This document shows positions 43,634 to 50,658 of a DNA stretch of 64,000 bases, one piece after another (positions within the stretch are counted from its first letter, which is position 1; each line of letters begins with the position of its first letter). Under the pieces are notes generated by a model, which did no database searches, had not been told where the DNA came from, and saw nothing but the letters and a program-made list of their open reading frames with translations. Position numbers and translations under genes: made by a program. The stretch comes from Sphingosinicella sp. LHD-64 (GTDB lineage: Bacteria; Pseudomonadota; Alphaproteobacteria; Sphingomonadales; Sphingomonadaceae), in NCBI RefSeq assembly GCF_031157375.1, contig NZ_JAVIFV010000001.1, positions 372,001-436,000 on the forward strand, written 5' to 3'.

Positions 43634-43655
43634 GTCCTTCGACTTCGCTCAGGAC
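43634..43655 (+). repeat. Short palindromic repeat, CCTTCGAC...GCTCAGG type
   Basis: GTCCTTCGACTTCGCTCAGG (extended by AC) has arms GTCCT/AGGAC and shares its outer parts with the longer 31-bp repeats at 2321-2351 and 48501-48531. It lies downstream of the PstS-like gene and of the oppositely transcribed 4.5S RNA, and may act as a bidirectional terminator. Confidence 0.6.
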
Positions 43656-43684
43656 GCAGGCCGCCCGCCATTGGCCGGCTCTTT

Positions 43685-43701
43685 GCCCAGCTGCGCTGGG
43701 C
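43685..43701. repeat. GC-rich hairpin, candidate 3' end of the 4.5S RNA transcript
   Basis: GCCCAGC (43685-43691) and GCTGGGC (43695-43701) are perfect complements around a 3-base loop. It lies about 13 bases downstream of the 4.5S RNA closing stem on the minus strand. There is no T-tract, so an intrinsic terminator is only possible. Confidence 0.35.
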
Positions 43702-43713
43702 CCGGCGGCTCAT

Positions 43714-43810
43714 GGGTGGGAGCCGGAACGACCCGAAGCGAAATCGTTACGGCTGCTTCCTTCCGGACCTGACCGGGTTGGCGACGACTCCGTCCGCCCG
43801 ACTCCCGCGC
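43714..43810 (-). ncRNA. ffs: Signal recognition particle RNA (4.5S, small bacterial type)
   Basis: The minus strand carries the invariant apical motif GGTCAGGTCCGGAAGGAAGC, followed by AGCC, which binds Ffh. Flanks pair: GGGAGTCGG at 43806-43798 with CCGGCTCCC at 43726-43718, closing the long hairpin. The size of about 95-100 bases fits bacterial 4.5S RNA. Exact ends are estimated from the stem. It is convergent to the PstS-like gene. Confidence 0.88.
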
Positions 43811-43850
43811 GCCATATGGCGGTGCCCGCCACTCAATGCAAGGCGACGCC

Positions 43851-44720
43851 TCAGGCGAACGTCCGGGCGACGAGGCGGCCGATCTCGGCGTGGATCGTGT
43901 TGCGCATCTCCGCCGGCGCATCTCCGCCACTGATATAGCAGGTGACGAGGACCGGCGGCAGGCCGGGGCGCAGGGCGAACGCGATGTCGTTGTGGGCACC
44001 GTTGGCGCCGGTCCCGGTCTTGTCGCCTGCCCGCCAATCCGGCGGGAAGCCGGCGCGCAGCCGCTCGCGGCCGGTCGAGGAGCGCGCCATCCAGCGGGCG
44101 AGCCGGCGCCGCGACTCCAGGCTCAGCACCTCGCCGAAGACGAGCGTGTAGGTGAGCGCCAGCATCGCCGCCGGGGTGGTGGTGTCGCGCCCGTCGTCGG
44201 GGAAATTGGTGTTGAGGTCGGGCTCGGTGCGGTCGAGGCGGGTGACACGGTCGGCGCAGCGGCGGATGAAGCCGGTCAGCGCTTCCGGGCCGCCGAGCTT
44301 GGCCAGCAGGAGGTTGGCGGCGGTATTGTCGCTGACCTCCAGGATCGCGCCGCACAGCGCCTCGATCGTCATCCGGCCCTGCGCGACGTTCGCCCGCGTC
44401 ACAGGGGCGTAGTCGAGCAAGTCCTCCTCGCCGAACGGGAGCTCCTCGGTCAGCGGCCAGCGCTCCAGCTCGGCACCGGCCAGCATCGCCGCGGCGAGCG
44501 GCAGCTTGAAGGTCGAGCACAGGGCATAGCGCCCGTTCGCATCGAATTCGATCCGGCGCTCGCCGCCGTCCCAGGCCGCGACGCCGAGACGGCCGCCCGC
44601 ACCCAGGCGCTCGCGCAGGCCGAGCAGGGCGGCATTGGGATCGTCGGGCTCCTGCGCCCGAAGCCCTGCGGCAACCGAGAGAGCTGCACATCCGAGCAGC
44701 ACCCCGCGACGATCTATCAT
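43851..44720 (-). CDS. Class A beta-lactamase, all active-site motifs present
   Basis: The start is ATG 44720, sharing one base with the ferredoxin stop (TGATG); 289 residues with a Tat/Sec-like leader (DRRGVLLGCAALSVAAG). Motifs in order: STFK with catalytic Ser69 and Lys72 (window numbering), SDN in EVSDNTAAN, the omega-loop Glu in RTEPDLN, and KTG in GDKTGTG. A Cys directly precedes the catalytic Ser, as in some carbapenem-hydrolysing class A enzymes, but the residue after KTGT is not Cys, so that disulfide is unlikely. No mobile element surrounds it; it is likely chromosomal. Spectrum cannot be predicted. Confidence 0.92.
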   Translation of the reverse strand: MIDRRGVLLGCAALSVAAGLRAQEPDDPNAALLGLRERLGAGGRLGVAAWDGGERRIEFDANGRYALCSTFKLPLAAAMLAGAELERWPLTEELPFGEEDLLDYAPVTRANVAQGRMTIEALCGAILEVSDNTAANLLLAKLGGPEALTGFIRRCADRVTRLDRTEPDLNTNFPDDGRDTTTPAAMLALTYTLVFGEVLSLESRRRLARWMARSSTGRERLRAGFPPDWRAGDKTGTGANGAHNDIAFALRPGLPPVLVTCYISGGDAPAEMRNTIHAEIGRLVARTFA

Positions 44721-45055
44721 CAACGCCCCTGCATGTTGTGGACCCCGCCGGGGATACGCACGGTGAGGCTGTCCAGTTCCTCGGTCAGCCAGATCTGGCA
44801 GGACAGGCGCGAGCAGCGGGTGACGTGGCTGGCGAGGTCGAGCATGTCCTCCTCCTCCTCGCTGGCGCGCGGCAGCTTGGCGAAATCCTCGGCGTCGACG
44901 ATGACGTGGCAGGTCGAGCAGGCCATCTGCCCCTCGCAGGTGCCCTCGAGCGGCTGGCCGGCATTCTGGCCGACGTCGAGCAGGCGTTCACCCGCAGGCG
45001 CGTCGATGTCCTGCACCGACGCGCCGTCGGTGGAGATGAAGCGGACCTTCGTCAT
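44720..45055 (-). CDS. fdx: Adrenodoxin-type 2Fe-2S ferredoxin
   Basis: The start is ATG 45055, giving 111 residues. Cluster ligands are Cys40, Cys46, Cys49 and Cys86 (CEGQMACSTC ... RLSCQI), with the adrenodoxin spacing of 36 residues before the last ligand. It probably carries electrons in iron-sulfur cluster assembly, given the cysteine desulfurase 7 bases upstream on the same strand; electron donation to a P450 is the other common role. Confidence 0.92.
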   Translation of the reverse strand: MTKVRFISTDGASVQDIDAPAGERLLDVGQNAGQPLEGTCEGQMACSTCHVIVDAEDFAKLPRASEEEEDMLDLASHVTRCSRLSCQIWLTEELDSLTVRIPGGVHNMQGR

Positions 45056-45062
45056 TTCGAGG

Positions 45063-46157
45063 TCATGCGGCGAAGCGGAGCTGGCGGTCGGCGGCTTCGG
45101 TGATGAGGCCCAGAGCTTCCCGGAGCTCCGCCTCGGTCGTGTAGCGGCCGAAACCCAAGCGGATGCTGGCATGCGCCTCGGCCTCGGTGAGCCCCATCGC
45201 CCGCAGCACATGGCTGGTCTTGCCCGATCCGCTGCCGCAGGCGCTGCCCAGGCTGAAGGCGACCTGGCGCACGTCCGACAGCAGCCGCACCCCGGTCACG
45301 CCCGCCCGCCGCACGTTGAGATTGCCGCGATAGCGCTGCGCGACCGACCCGTTCACGGTCCAGCCGTCGAGCAGCTCCAGCGCCATGTCCCAGAGACGGG
45401 CGACATGCGCCGCGTCGGCTTCCCTTCGCTCGGCCGCCAGACGGGCGGCGGCGCCGAAGCCTGCGACCAAAGCCGGCGACACCGTGCCCGAGCGCATCCC
45501 GTGCTCCTGTCCGCCGCCGAGCAGCAGCGGGGGCAGGCGCACGCCGTCGCGCACCCACAGCGCGCCGATCCCCTTGGGGCCGTGGATCTTGTGCGCGCTG
45601 ATCGCGATCAGGTCCGGCCCCTCGGGAATCGCGATCCGGCCATAGCCCTGCACGGCGTCGCACAGCAGCAGGCTCCCGCGCGCATGCGCCGCGACGGCAT
45701 AGTCGGCCACCGGCTGGACCGTCCCGACCTCGTTGTTGACCAGCATGAGCGCCACGATCCCGCCCTCGAGGAGCGCCACCTCGTCCACCGGCGGCACCAG
45801 CCCGTCCGGGCCGACCGGAATGAGGGTCGCGCCCATGCTTTCGAGACATTGCAGCGCCGCATGATGCTCGATCGCGCTGCCCGCCACGCCGCCCGGCGCG
45901 AGGCGCGTGCCGCACATCAACGCCCAGTTGAGCGCTTCCGTCGCGCCCGAGGTGAAATGGACCTGTCCGCCGGCCGGCAGCAGCGCGGCCACCTGGTCGC
46001 GCGCCACCTCCACTGCCGCCGCCGCGGCGCGGCCGGCGCGATACTGGCTCGACGGATTGGCATAGCCGTCGCTGCCCGGGCCGCCGAGCCAGGGCAGCAT
46101 CGCCTCCAGCGCCTCGGGCGCGAGGGACGTGGTCGCCTGATAGTCCAGATACAGCAT
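45063..46157 (-). CDS. Cysteine desulfurase, class V aminotransferase fold
   Basis: This 364-residue protein opens with LYLDYQATTSLAPEALEAM. The PLP lysine is in SAHKIHGPKG, and the sulfur-carrying Cys is in GSACGSGSGKTSHVL, a group I-like loop. It removes sulfur from cysteine for cluster or thio-modification. The context with ferredoxin and an upstream Fur-like palindrome suggests a second, iron-controlled Fe-S assembly unit; other isc or suf genes are not in the window. Confidence 0.92.
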   Translation of the reverse strand: MLYLDYQATTSLAPEALEAMLPWLGGPGSDGYANPSSQYRAGRAAAAAVEVARDQVAALLPAGGQVHFTSGATEALNWALMCGTRLAPGGVAGSAIEHHAALQCLESMGATLIPVGPDGLVPPVDEVALLEGGIVALMLVNNEVGTVQPVADYAVAAHARGSLLLCDAVQGYGRIAIPEGPDLIAISAHKIHGPKGIGALWVRDGVRLPPLLLGGGQEHGMRSGTVSPALVAGFGAAARLAAERREADAAHVARLWDMALELLDGWTVNGSVAQRYRGNLNVRRAGVTGVRLLSDVRQVAFSLGSACGSGSGKTSHVLRAMGLTEAEAHASIRLGFGRYTTEAELREALGLITEAADRQLRFAA

Positions 46158-46184
46158 TCGATGGGCCAGAGTCCTCGAAGCTTA

Positions 46185-46201
46185 TTGCGAACGATTCGCA
46201 A
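46185..46201. promoter_or_regulatory. Fur-like 7-3-7 palindrome upstream of the cysteine desulfurase
   Basis: TTGCGAACGATTCGCAA is a perfect inverted repeat with a three-base centre. It is 28 bases upstream of the desulfurase ATG (46157), where a repressor would block transcription. The GCGAA/TTCGC arms resemble alphaproteobacterial Fur boxes. It may also affect the divergent hydrolase at 46293, whose candidate promoter is TTGCGA-17-TATAGG at 46205-46233. The assignment to Fur is inferred from pattern and context. Confidence 0.5.
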
Positions 46202-46292
46202 AAGTTGCGATTTGAAACCAGCACCTATATAGGGCGCACCGCCCGGCCGCCAGCATCCCGCGCGGCGCCGAACAGTCCGGAACCTGTCGTCT

Positions 46293-46949
46293 ATGCCCGA
46301 AGTCATCTTTCCTGGCCCCGAAGGCCGCCTCGAGGGTCGTTTCAATCCGGGTCCGCGCCCGCGCGCGCCCGTCGCCATGATCCTTCACCCGCACCCGCAG
46401 GGCGGCGGCACGATGAACAACGCGATCGTGCTCGCGCTCTACAAGACCTTCGTGCGGCGCGGCTTCGCGACGTTGCGCTTCAACTTCCGCGGCGTCGGCA
46501 AGAGCCAGGGCATTTTCGACAACGGCATCGGCGAATTGAGCGACGCGGCGAGCGCGCTCGACTGGGTGCAGTCGATCCATCCGGAGGCGGAAACGACCTG
46601 GATCGCCGGCTTCTCGTTCGGTGCCTGGATCGGCATGCAGCTCCTGATGCGTCGCCCGGAAGCCCGCGGCTTCATCTCGATCGCGCCGCCGGCGAACATG
46701 TACGATTTCAGCTTCCTCGCCCCGTGCCCCGCGAGCGGCATCATCATCCAGGGCGAGGCCGACGAGGTGGTGACGCCGATCGCGACCCAGAAGCTCGTCG
46801 ACAAGCTCAGGACCCAGCGGCACATCACGATCGAGCACAAGACCGTCCCGGGCGCGAACCACTTCTTCGCGAACGAGATGGATCAGCTGATGAAGGCGGT
46901 CGACGACTATCTCGATTTCCGGCTGGATCCGGGCTGCCCCATTCGCTGA
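46293..46949 (+). CDS. Alpha/beta hydrolase
   Basis: This 218-residue cytoplasmic protein has no signal peptide. It has HPHPQGGGTMNN near the N-terminus, a nucleophile elbow GFSFGAW (G-x-S-x-G) and a late GANHFF His motif. The compact length, the HPHP.GG and the GVGKSQG loop match a widespread family of small bacterial alpha/beta hydrolases. Natural substrate unknown. It is divergent from the cysteine desulfurase. Confidence 0.82.
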   Translation: MPEVIFPGPEGRLEGRFNPGPRPRAPVAMILHPHPQGGGTMNNAIVLALYKTFVRRGFATLRFNFRGVGKSQGIFDNGIGELSDAASALDWVQSIHPEAETTWIAGFSFGAWIGMQLLMRRPEARGFISIAPPANMYDFSFLAPCPASGIIIQGEADEVVTPIATQKLVDKLRTQRHITIEHKTVPGANHFFANEMDQLMKAVDDYLDFRLDPGCPIR

Positions 46950-46952
46950 GGC

Positions 46953-47729
46953 TCAGAGCGCCTTCCAGCGCAGCGACATGCAGGAAAGGCCCGCGTCGAT
47001 CTTCGCGATCTCGCGCGTGTCGAGCGCGACGAGATCGAGGCCGCGCGCCGCGAGGAGGTCGATCGTGCGCGGGAAGGCGGCGGACACCAGCACCCGATCG
47101 TTGACGCGGACGAGATTCGCGGCGGCCTCTTCGCCTTCCGGCGTCACCAGCACGTCATAGCCCGCAAAACATGGGGCGAGGACGGGCGTTGCGATCACCG
47201 TCTCCTCGTCGACGAGGGCCGAGGCGGTCTTGAAATGGAGGATGCCGCGCGGCGTCTCGACAATGCGTGCGGTGCGGCCGAGCTCTGCGGCCAGGGCCAC
47301 GAATCGTTCGGCGCCGGCACGATCGGTGCGCGCGGAGAGGCCGATCAGGATCTCGTCCGGCAGGATCAGGATGTCGCCGCCGTCGGCATGGCCCTCGTCC
47401 AGCTCCAGCACCCGCGCGAACCGGCGCCGCAGTGCCGGCGCGATCCCGGCCGCCTCGCCGATCCGGGTCGGCGCGCCCGGCCGCAGGACGATCGCGCCTT
47501 CGGGCACAACGAAGGCCTGATCCTCGACGAAGACGGAATCGGGGAAGGCGTCGAGCGGCGGCAGGATCTCGACCGAAACGCCGGCGGCTTCGAGCGCGGC
47601 GATATAGGCGCGGTGCTCGGCCAGCACGCCTTCGTGGGACGGATCGTCACGATCGCCGTCGCGCAGGCCGTTGACGACGCTCGGCGCCGGCATACGAACG
47701 ATCGCCGCATCGAAATCGAAAACGCGCAT
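46953..47729 (-). CDS. ddaH: Dimethylarginine dimethylaminohydrolase / arginine-deiminase-fold hydrolase
   Basis: This 258-residue protein of the guanidino-modifying fold has FVEDQAFVV (Glu/Asp), HADGGDIL, a later His in LHFKTASAL and the nucleophile Cys in GLSCMSLRW near the C-terminus. DDAH converts methylated arginines to citrulline and methylamines. Size and motifs match bacterial DDAH rather than the longer arginine deiminase. Three bases separate its start from the neighbouring 46949 stop on the other strand and six from the upstream small membrane protein. Confidence 0.85.
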   Translation of the reverse strand: MRVFDFDAAIVRMPAPSVVNGLRDGDRDDPSHEGVLAEHRAYIAALEAAGVSVEILPPLDAFPDSVFVEDQAFVVPEGAIVLRPGAPTRIGEAAGIAPALRRRFARVLELDEGHADGGDILILPDEILIGLSARTDRAGAERFVALAAELGRTARIVETPRGILHFKTASALVDEETVIATPVLAPCFAGYDVLVTPEGEEAAANLVRVNDRVLVSAAFPRTIDLLAARGLDLVALDTREIAKIDAGLSCMSLRWKAL

Positions 47730-47735
47730 GAGCGG

Positions 47736-47903
47736 TCAGACCGTCCAGACCAGCACGTTGCCGAGCATGACGATCGCCGCGACCAGCATCAGCGCGCCCT
47801 TGCGGCGATCGCGCCCCTTGAGGATCAGCCATGCGCCGCCGCCGGCGAGCGCGAAGGCGGCGAGCATCAGGATCGAGAGCATGAGCGCAGGCAGGCCGGA
47901 CAT
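47736..47903 (-). CDS. Small two-helix membrane protein
   Basis: This 55-residue protein starts at ATG 47903 (MSGLPALMLSILML). Two hydrophobic helices (about 5-27 and 37-54) are separated by a basic loop LKGRDRRKG, a typical small inner-membrane protein. It lies 6 bases upstream of ddaH on the same strand, so the two are probably co-transcribed. Function unknown. Confidence 0.6.
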   Translation of the reverse strand: MSGLPALMLSILMLAAFALAGGGAWLILKGRDRRKGALMLVAAIVMLGNVLVWTV

Positions 47904-48029
47904 GGCGGCGTGATGCCATGAACCCGCGCGCGACACAAAGACCGCCTGCGTGACCGCTGACGGGTCGACTGCCTCGACATATTCATCGGAAGCAGTGACG
48001 CCGGGGCCGACCGGCGCTAGACTATCGCC

Positions 48030-48407
48030 ATGAGTCCGGACCCGGATGGCTGTCTCGAACGCCTGCGCGCGATCGCGCTGGCGCTGCCGCGAACGGTGGA
48101 GAAAATCTCGCACGGCATGCCGGTCTTCTTCATCGAGAAGGGCAAGACCTTCGCCTGGTTCCTCCACGACCATCATGGCAGCGGCATCACCGCGGTCGCG
48201 GTGAAGACCTCGGGCGCGGAGGAGCAGGAGATGCTGGTCGAGGCCGATCCTGACCTCTACTACCGGCCGCCCTATCTCGCGCCGTCCGGATGGATCGGCG
48301 TGCGGCTCGACGGCGAGGCGGTCGACTGGGACCATGTCGCCGACCGGATCGCGACCAGCTGGGAGCTGGTCGCGCCGGCGAAGCTGCTGGAGATGGGCGG
48401 GCGTTAG
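48030..48407 (+). CDS. MmcQ/YjbR family protein
   Basis: This 125-residue protein has LALPRTVEKISHGMPVFFIEKGKTFAWF and ends in WDHVADRIATSWELVAPAKLLE, the MmcQ/YjbR fold related to CyaY-like proteins. Proposed DNA-binding roles for the family are not well established. The gene stands alone between two minus-strand units. Confidence 0.82.
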   Translation: MSPDPDGCLERLRAIALALPRTVEKISHGMPVFFIEKGKTFAWFLHDHHGSGITAVAVKTSGAEEQEMLVEADPDLYYRPPYLAPSGWIGVRLDGEAVDWDHVADRIATSWELVAPAKLLEMGGR

Positions 48408-48415
48408 CCCATCAC

Positions 48416-48546
48416 CGTCATTGCGAGCGGAGCGAAGCAATCCAGTAGCGCGCGGAGGCCCGCTGGATTGCTTCGTCGCTGCCGCGAAGCGGCAGTTTAT
48501 CCTGAGCGACGCCGCAGGCGGCGTCGAAGGGCTCCTCGCAATGACG
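48416..48546. repeat. Composite repeat: ATTGCGAG-type palindrome interrupted by a CCTGAGC-type repeat
   Basis: Arm 1 is 48416-48445 (CGTCATTGCGAGCGGAGCGA... CAATCCAG). Arm 2 starts at 48463 (CTGGATTGCTTCGTCGCT) but breaks at 48480. A 51-base insert (48481-48531) follows, then arm 2 resumes as CTCCTCGCAATGACG to 48546. The insert carries a small hairpin (GCCGC-GAA-GCGGC) and the 31-bp unit found in trigger factor. It lies between mmcQ and ndk, which are convergent. Confidence 0.85.
48501..48531 (+). repeat. 31-bp palindromic repeat, second copy (nested)
   Basis: It starts CCTGAGCGACGCCGC and ends GGCGTCGAAGGG, identical over 31 bases to the copy inside the trigger factor gene at 2321-2351 (opposite strand). 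The central stem is GACGCCGC-AG-GCGGCGTC. Confidence 0.85.
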
Positions 48547-48556
48547 AGCTCAGGTA

Positions 48557-48979
48557 CTACCCGACGATCTCTTCGGGCTTGAAGAAGAAACGGATCTCGA
48601 TCTCGGCGTTCTCCGGGCTGTCGGAGCCGTGGACGCTGTTGGCCTCGATCGATTCCGCATAGGTCTTGCGGATCGTGCCTTCCTCGGCATTGGCCGGATT
48701 GGTCGCCCCCATGACCTCGCGGTTCTTCGCGACTGCGTTCTCGCCTTCGAGCACCTGCACGACGACCGGGCCGGAGGTCATGAAGGCGACGAGATCGTTG
48801 AAGAAGGGCCGCTCCCGGTGGACGCCGTAGAAGCCCTCGGCCTGGTCCTTCGTCATGTGGATGCGCTTGGACGCGACGACGCGCAGGCCGGCATCCTCCA
48901 GCATCTTGGTGACGGCGCCGGTGAGATTGCGCCGGGTCGCGTCCGGCTTGATGATCGAAAAGGTGCGTGTCGCGGCCAT
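48557..48979 (-). CDS. ndk: Nucleoside diphosphate kinase
   Basis: This 140-residue protein has [13 protein letters not shown] at the N-terminus and the active-site block [18 protein letters not shown] with the phospho-His in NSVHGSD. It equilibrates nucleoside triphosphates. Normal length and motifs. It lies downstream of pepA on the same strand, with 73 bases between. Confidence 0.97.
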   Translation of the reverse strand: MAATRTFSIIKPDATRRNLTGAVTKMLEDAGLRVVASKRIHMTKDQAEGFYGVHRERPFFNDLVAFMTSGPVVVQVLEGENAVAKNREVMGATNPANAEEGTIRKTYAESIEANSVHGSDSPENAEIEIRFFFKPEEIVG

Positions 48980-49052
48980 GGCCGATGAAGCTCCATCTTT
49001 GGGTGGAAATTGGCGGGCTCTCTAGTCGGGCGGCGGCCCGAGGGCAAGCGCC

Positions 49053-50531
49053 CTACCCTTCGTGATTGTCGGCGATGAAGCGGTCGAGCAGCGCCACGCC
49101 ATAGCCGGTCGCACCCTTGTCGTAGAGCGCGCCGGCCTTGTCCGCCCAGACCATGCCGGCGATGTCGAGATGGGCCCATTTCACGCCTTCCTCGACGAAC
49201 CGATGGAGGAAGCAGGCGGCGGTGATCGATCCGGCGTCGCGCACGCCGGCATTCTTCATGTCGGCGATCGCCGAATCCATCATCTTGTCGTAGGCGTCGT
49301 TGATCGGGAAGCGCCACAGCTTGTCGCCGCTGGCGAGGCCGGCATCATAGAGCTTGCCGGCCAGCCCGTCGTCGTTCGAGAACAGGCCGCCATATTCGTG
49401 ACCGAGGCTGATGATCATCGCGCCGGTGAGGGTCGCGAGATCGACCATCACCTCCGGCCCGAATTCGCGCTGCGCCCAGGTCATCGCGTCGGCGAGGACG
49501 AGGCGGCCTTCAGCGTCGGTGTTGATCACCTCGATCGTCTGACCGGACATCGAGGTGACGACGTCGCCGGGGCGCTGGGCGTTGCCGTCCGGCATGTTCT
49601 CGGCGAGCGCGCAGACGCCGATCACGTTCGCCTTCGCCTTGCGGGCGGCGAGCGCCTTCAGCGCGCCGACGACGGCGCCGGCGCCGCCCATGTCCCACTT
49701 CATCGCCTCCATGCCCTGGGCGGGCTTGATCGAGATGCCGCCGGTGTCGAAGGTGATGCCCTTGCCAACGAAGACGACCGGCTTGGCCGATCCGCCGCCA
49801 TTCCATTTGAGCACGAGCAGCCGCGGCGGCCGCACCGAGCCCTGGCCGACGCCGAGCAGGGCGCCCATGCCGAGCGTGGCCATCTGCGTCTCGTCGAGCA
49901 CCTCGATCTCGATGCCGAGGCCGTCGATCGAGGCGCTGACGCGCTCGATGAAGGTTTCCGGATAGATGATGTTGGAGGGCTCGGTGACCAGGCCGCGGGT
50001 CAGATCGAGACCGTTCAGAACGGCGGCGAGGTGCGCCCATTCCGCCTCGCTGCCCTCCGGCGCACCGACGATCACCGCCTCCTCGAGCGTCGGGCGCTGC
50101 TTGCGGCCGAGCTTGGTGCGGTAGATGTCGTAGCGCCAGGAACGCGCCGCCGCGCCGAAGGCGAGCCGTGCCGCCTGGCGGGCATCGAACGGCAGACCGG
50201 TCAGATCGATCACCAATCTCGTCTCGCCCGAGGTCAGCAGCCGCGCGGTCAGGGCGCCGCCGGCCTTCTCGTAGAGGCCTGCCTCGTCCGCCTTCCCGCC
50301 GAGCCCGACCAGCAGCAACCGGCGTGCGGCATCCTTCTCGTCGATGAAGGTCTCGGCGATCGCCGCCGGCTCGCGCTCGAAGCGCTGCGCCTCGGCCGAG
50401 CGGACGGCGAGCGTGCGGGCGGCCTCGCCGAAACCCTGCAGCCGGTCGTGCAGCATGTCCTCGCCCCGTACCGGAATGGCGAGCGCATGGGCGCCGTCTG
50501 GGCGCGTCGCGGCGAAACTGACCTTGATCAC
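49053..50531 (-). CDS. pepA: Leucyl aminopeptidase (M17)
   Basis: The start is GTG 50531 (VIKVSFAATRPDG), with AGGAG 10 bases upstream; 492 residues. The metal-binding and catalytic block VGKGITFDTGGISIKPAQGMEAMKWDMGG and the signature NTDAEGRLVLADA are present. The hexameric cytoplasmic enzyme releases N-terminal residues from short peptides, completing peptide breakdown. It is divergent from lptD. Confidence 0.96.
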   Translation of the reverse strand: MIKVSFAATRPDGAHALAIPVRGEDMLHDRLQGFGEAARTLAVRSAEAQRFEREPAAIAETFIDEKDAARRLLLVGLGGKADEAGLYEKAGGALTARLLTSGETRLVIDLTGLPFDARQAARLAFGAAARSWRYDIYRTKLGRKQRPTLEEAVIVGAPEGSEAEWAHLAAVLNGLDLTRGLVTEPSNIIYPETFIERVSASIDGLGIEIEVLDETQMATLGMGALLGVGQGSVRPPRLLVLKWNGGGSAKPVVFVGKGITFDTGGISIKPAQGMEAMKWDMGGAGAVVGALKALAARKAKANVIGVCALAENMPDGNAQRPGDVVTSMSGQTIEVINTDAEGRLVLADAMTWAQREFGPEVMVDLATLTGAMIISLGHEYGGLFSNDDGLAGKLYDAGLASGDKLWRFPINDAYDKMMDSAIADMKNAGVRDAGSITAACFLHRFVEEGVKWAHLDIAGMVWADKAGALYDKGATGYGVALLDRFIADNHEG

Positions 50532-50658
50532 GAAACAAATCTCCTCGATCGGCCGTTTGCGGCGGCCGGAAGCCCTCGCCATTGCAGGGAGCGGCGTCAG
50601 GTGCAATAGGCTGGCCCGTCTTGGTGCAGTTGGTTCAGGGGCCAGGGCGCGGGGATTT

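Noticed and set aside
41113-43938. Plus-strand open frame of 941 codons through M16 and PstS-like genes
   Set aside because: It crosses two real genes in other frames and has biased Arg/Ala/Gly composition without motifs.
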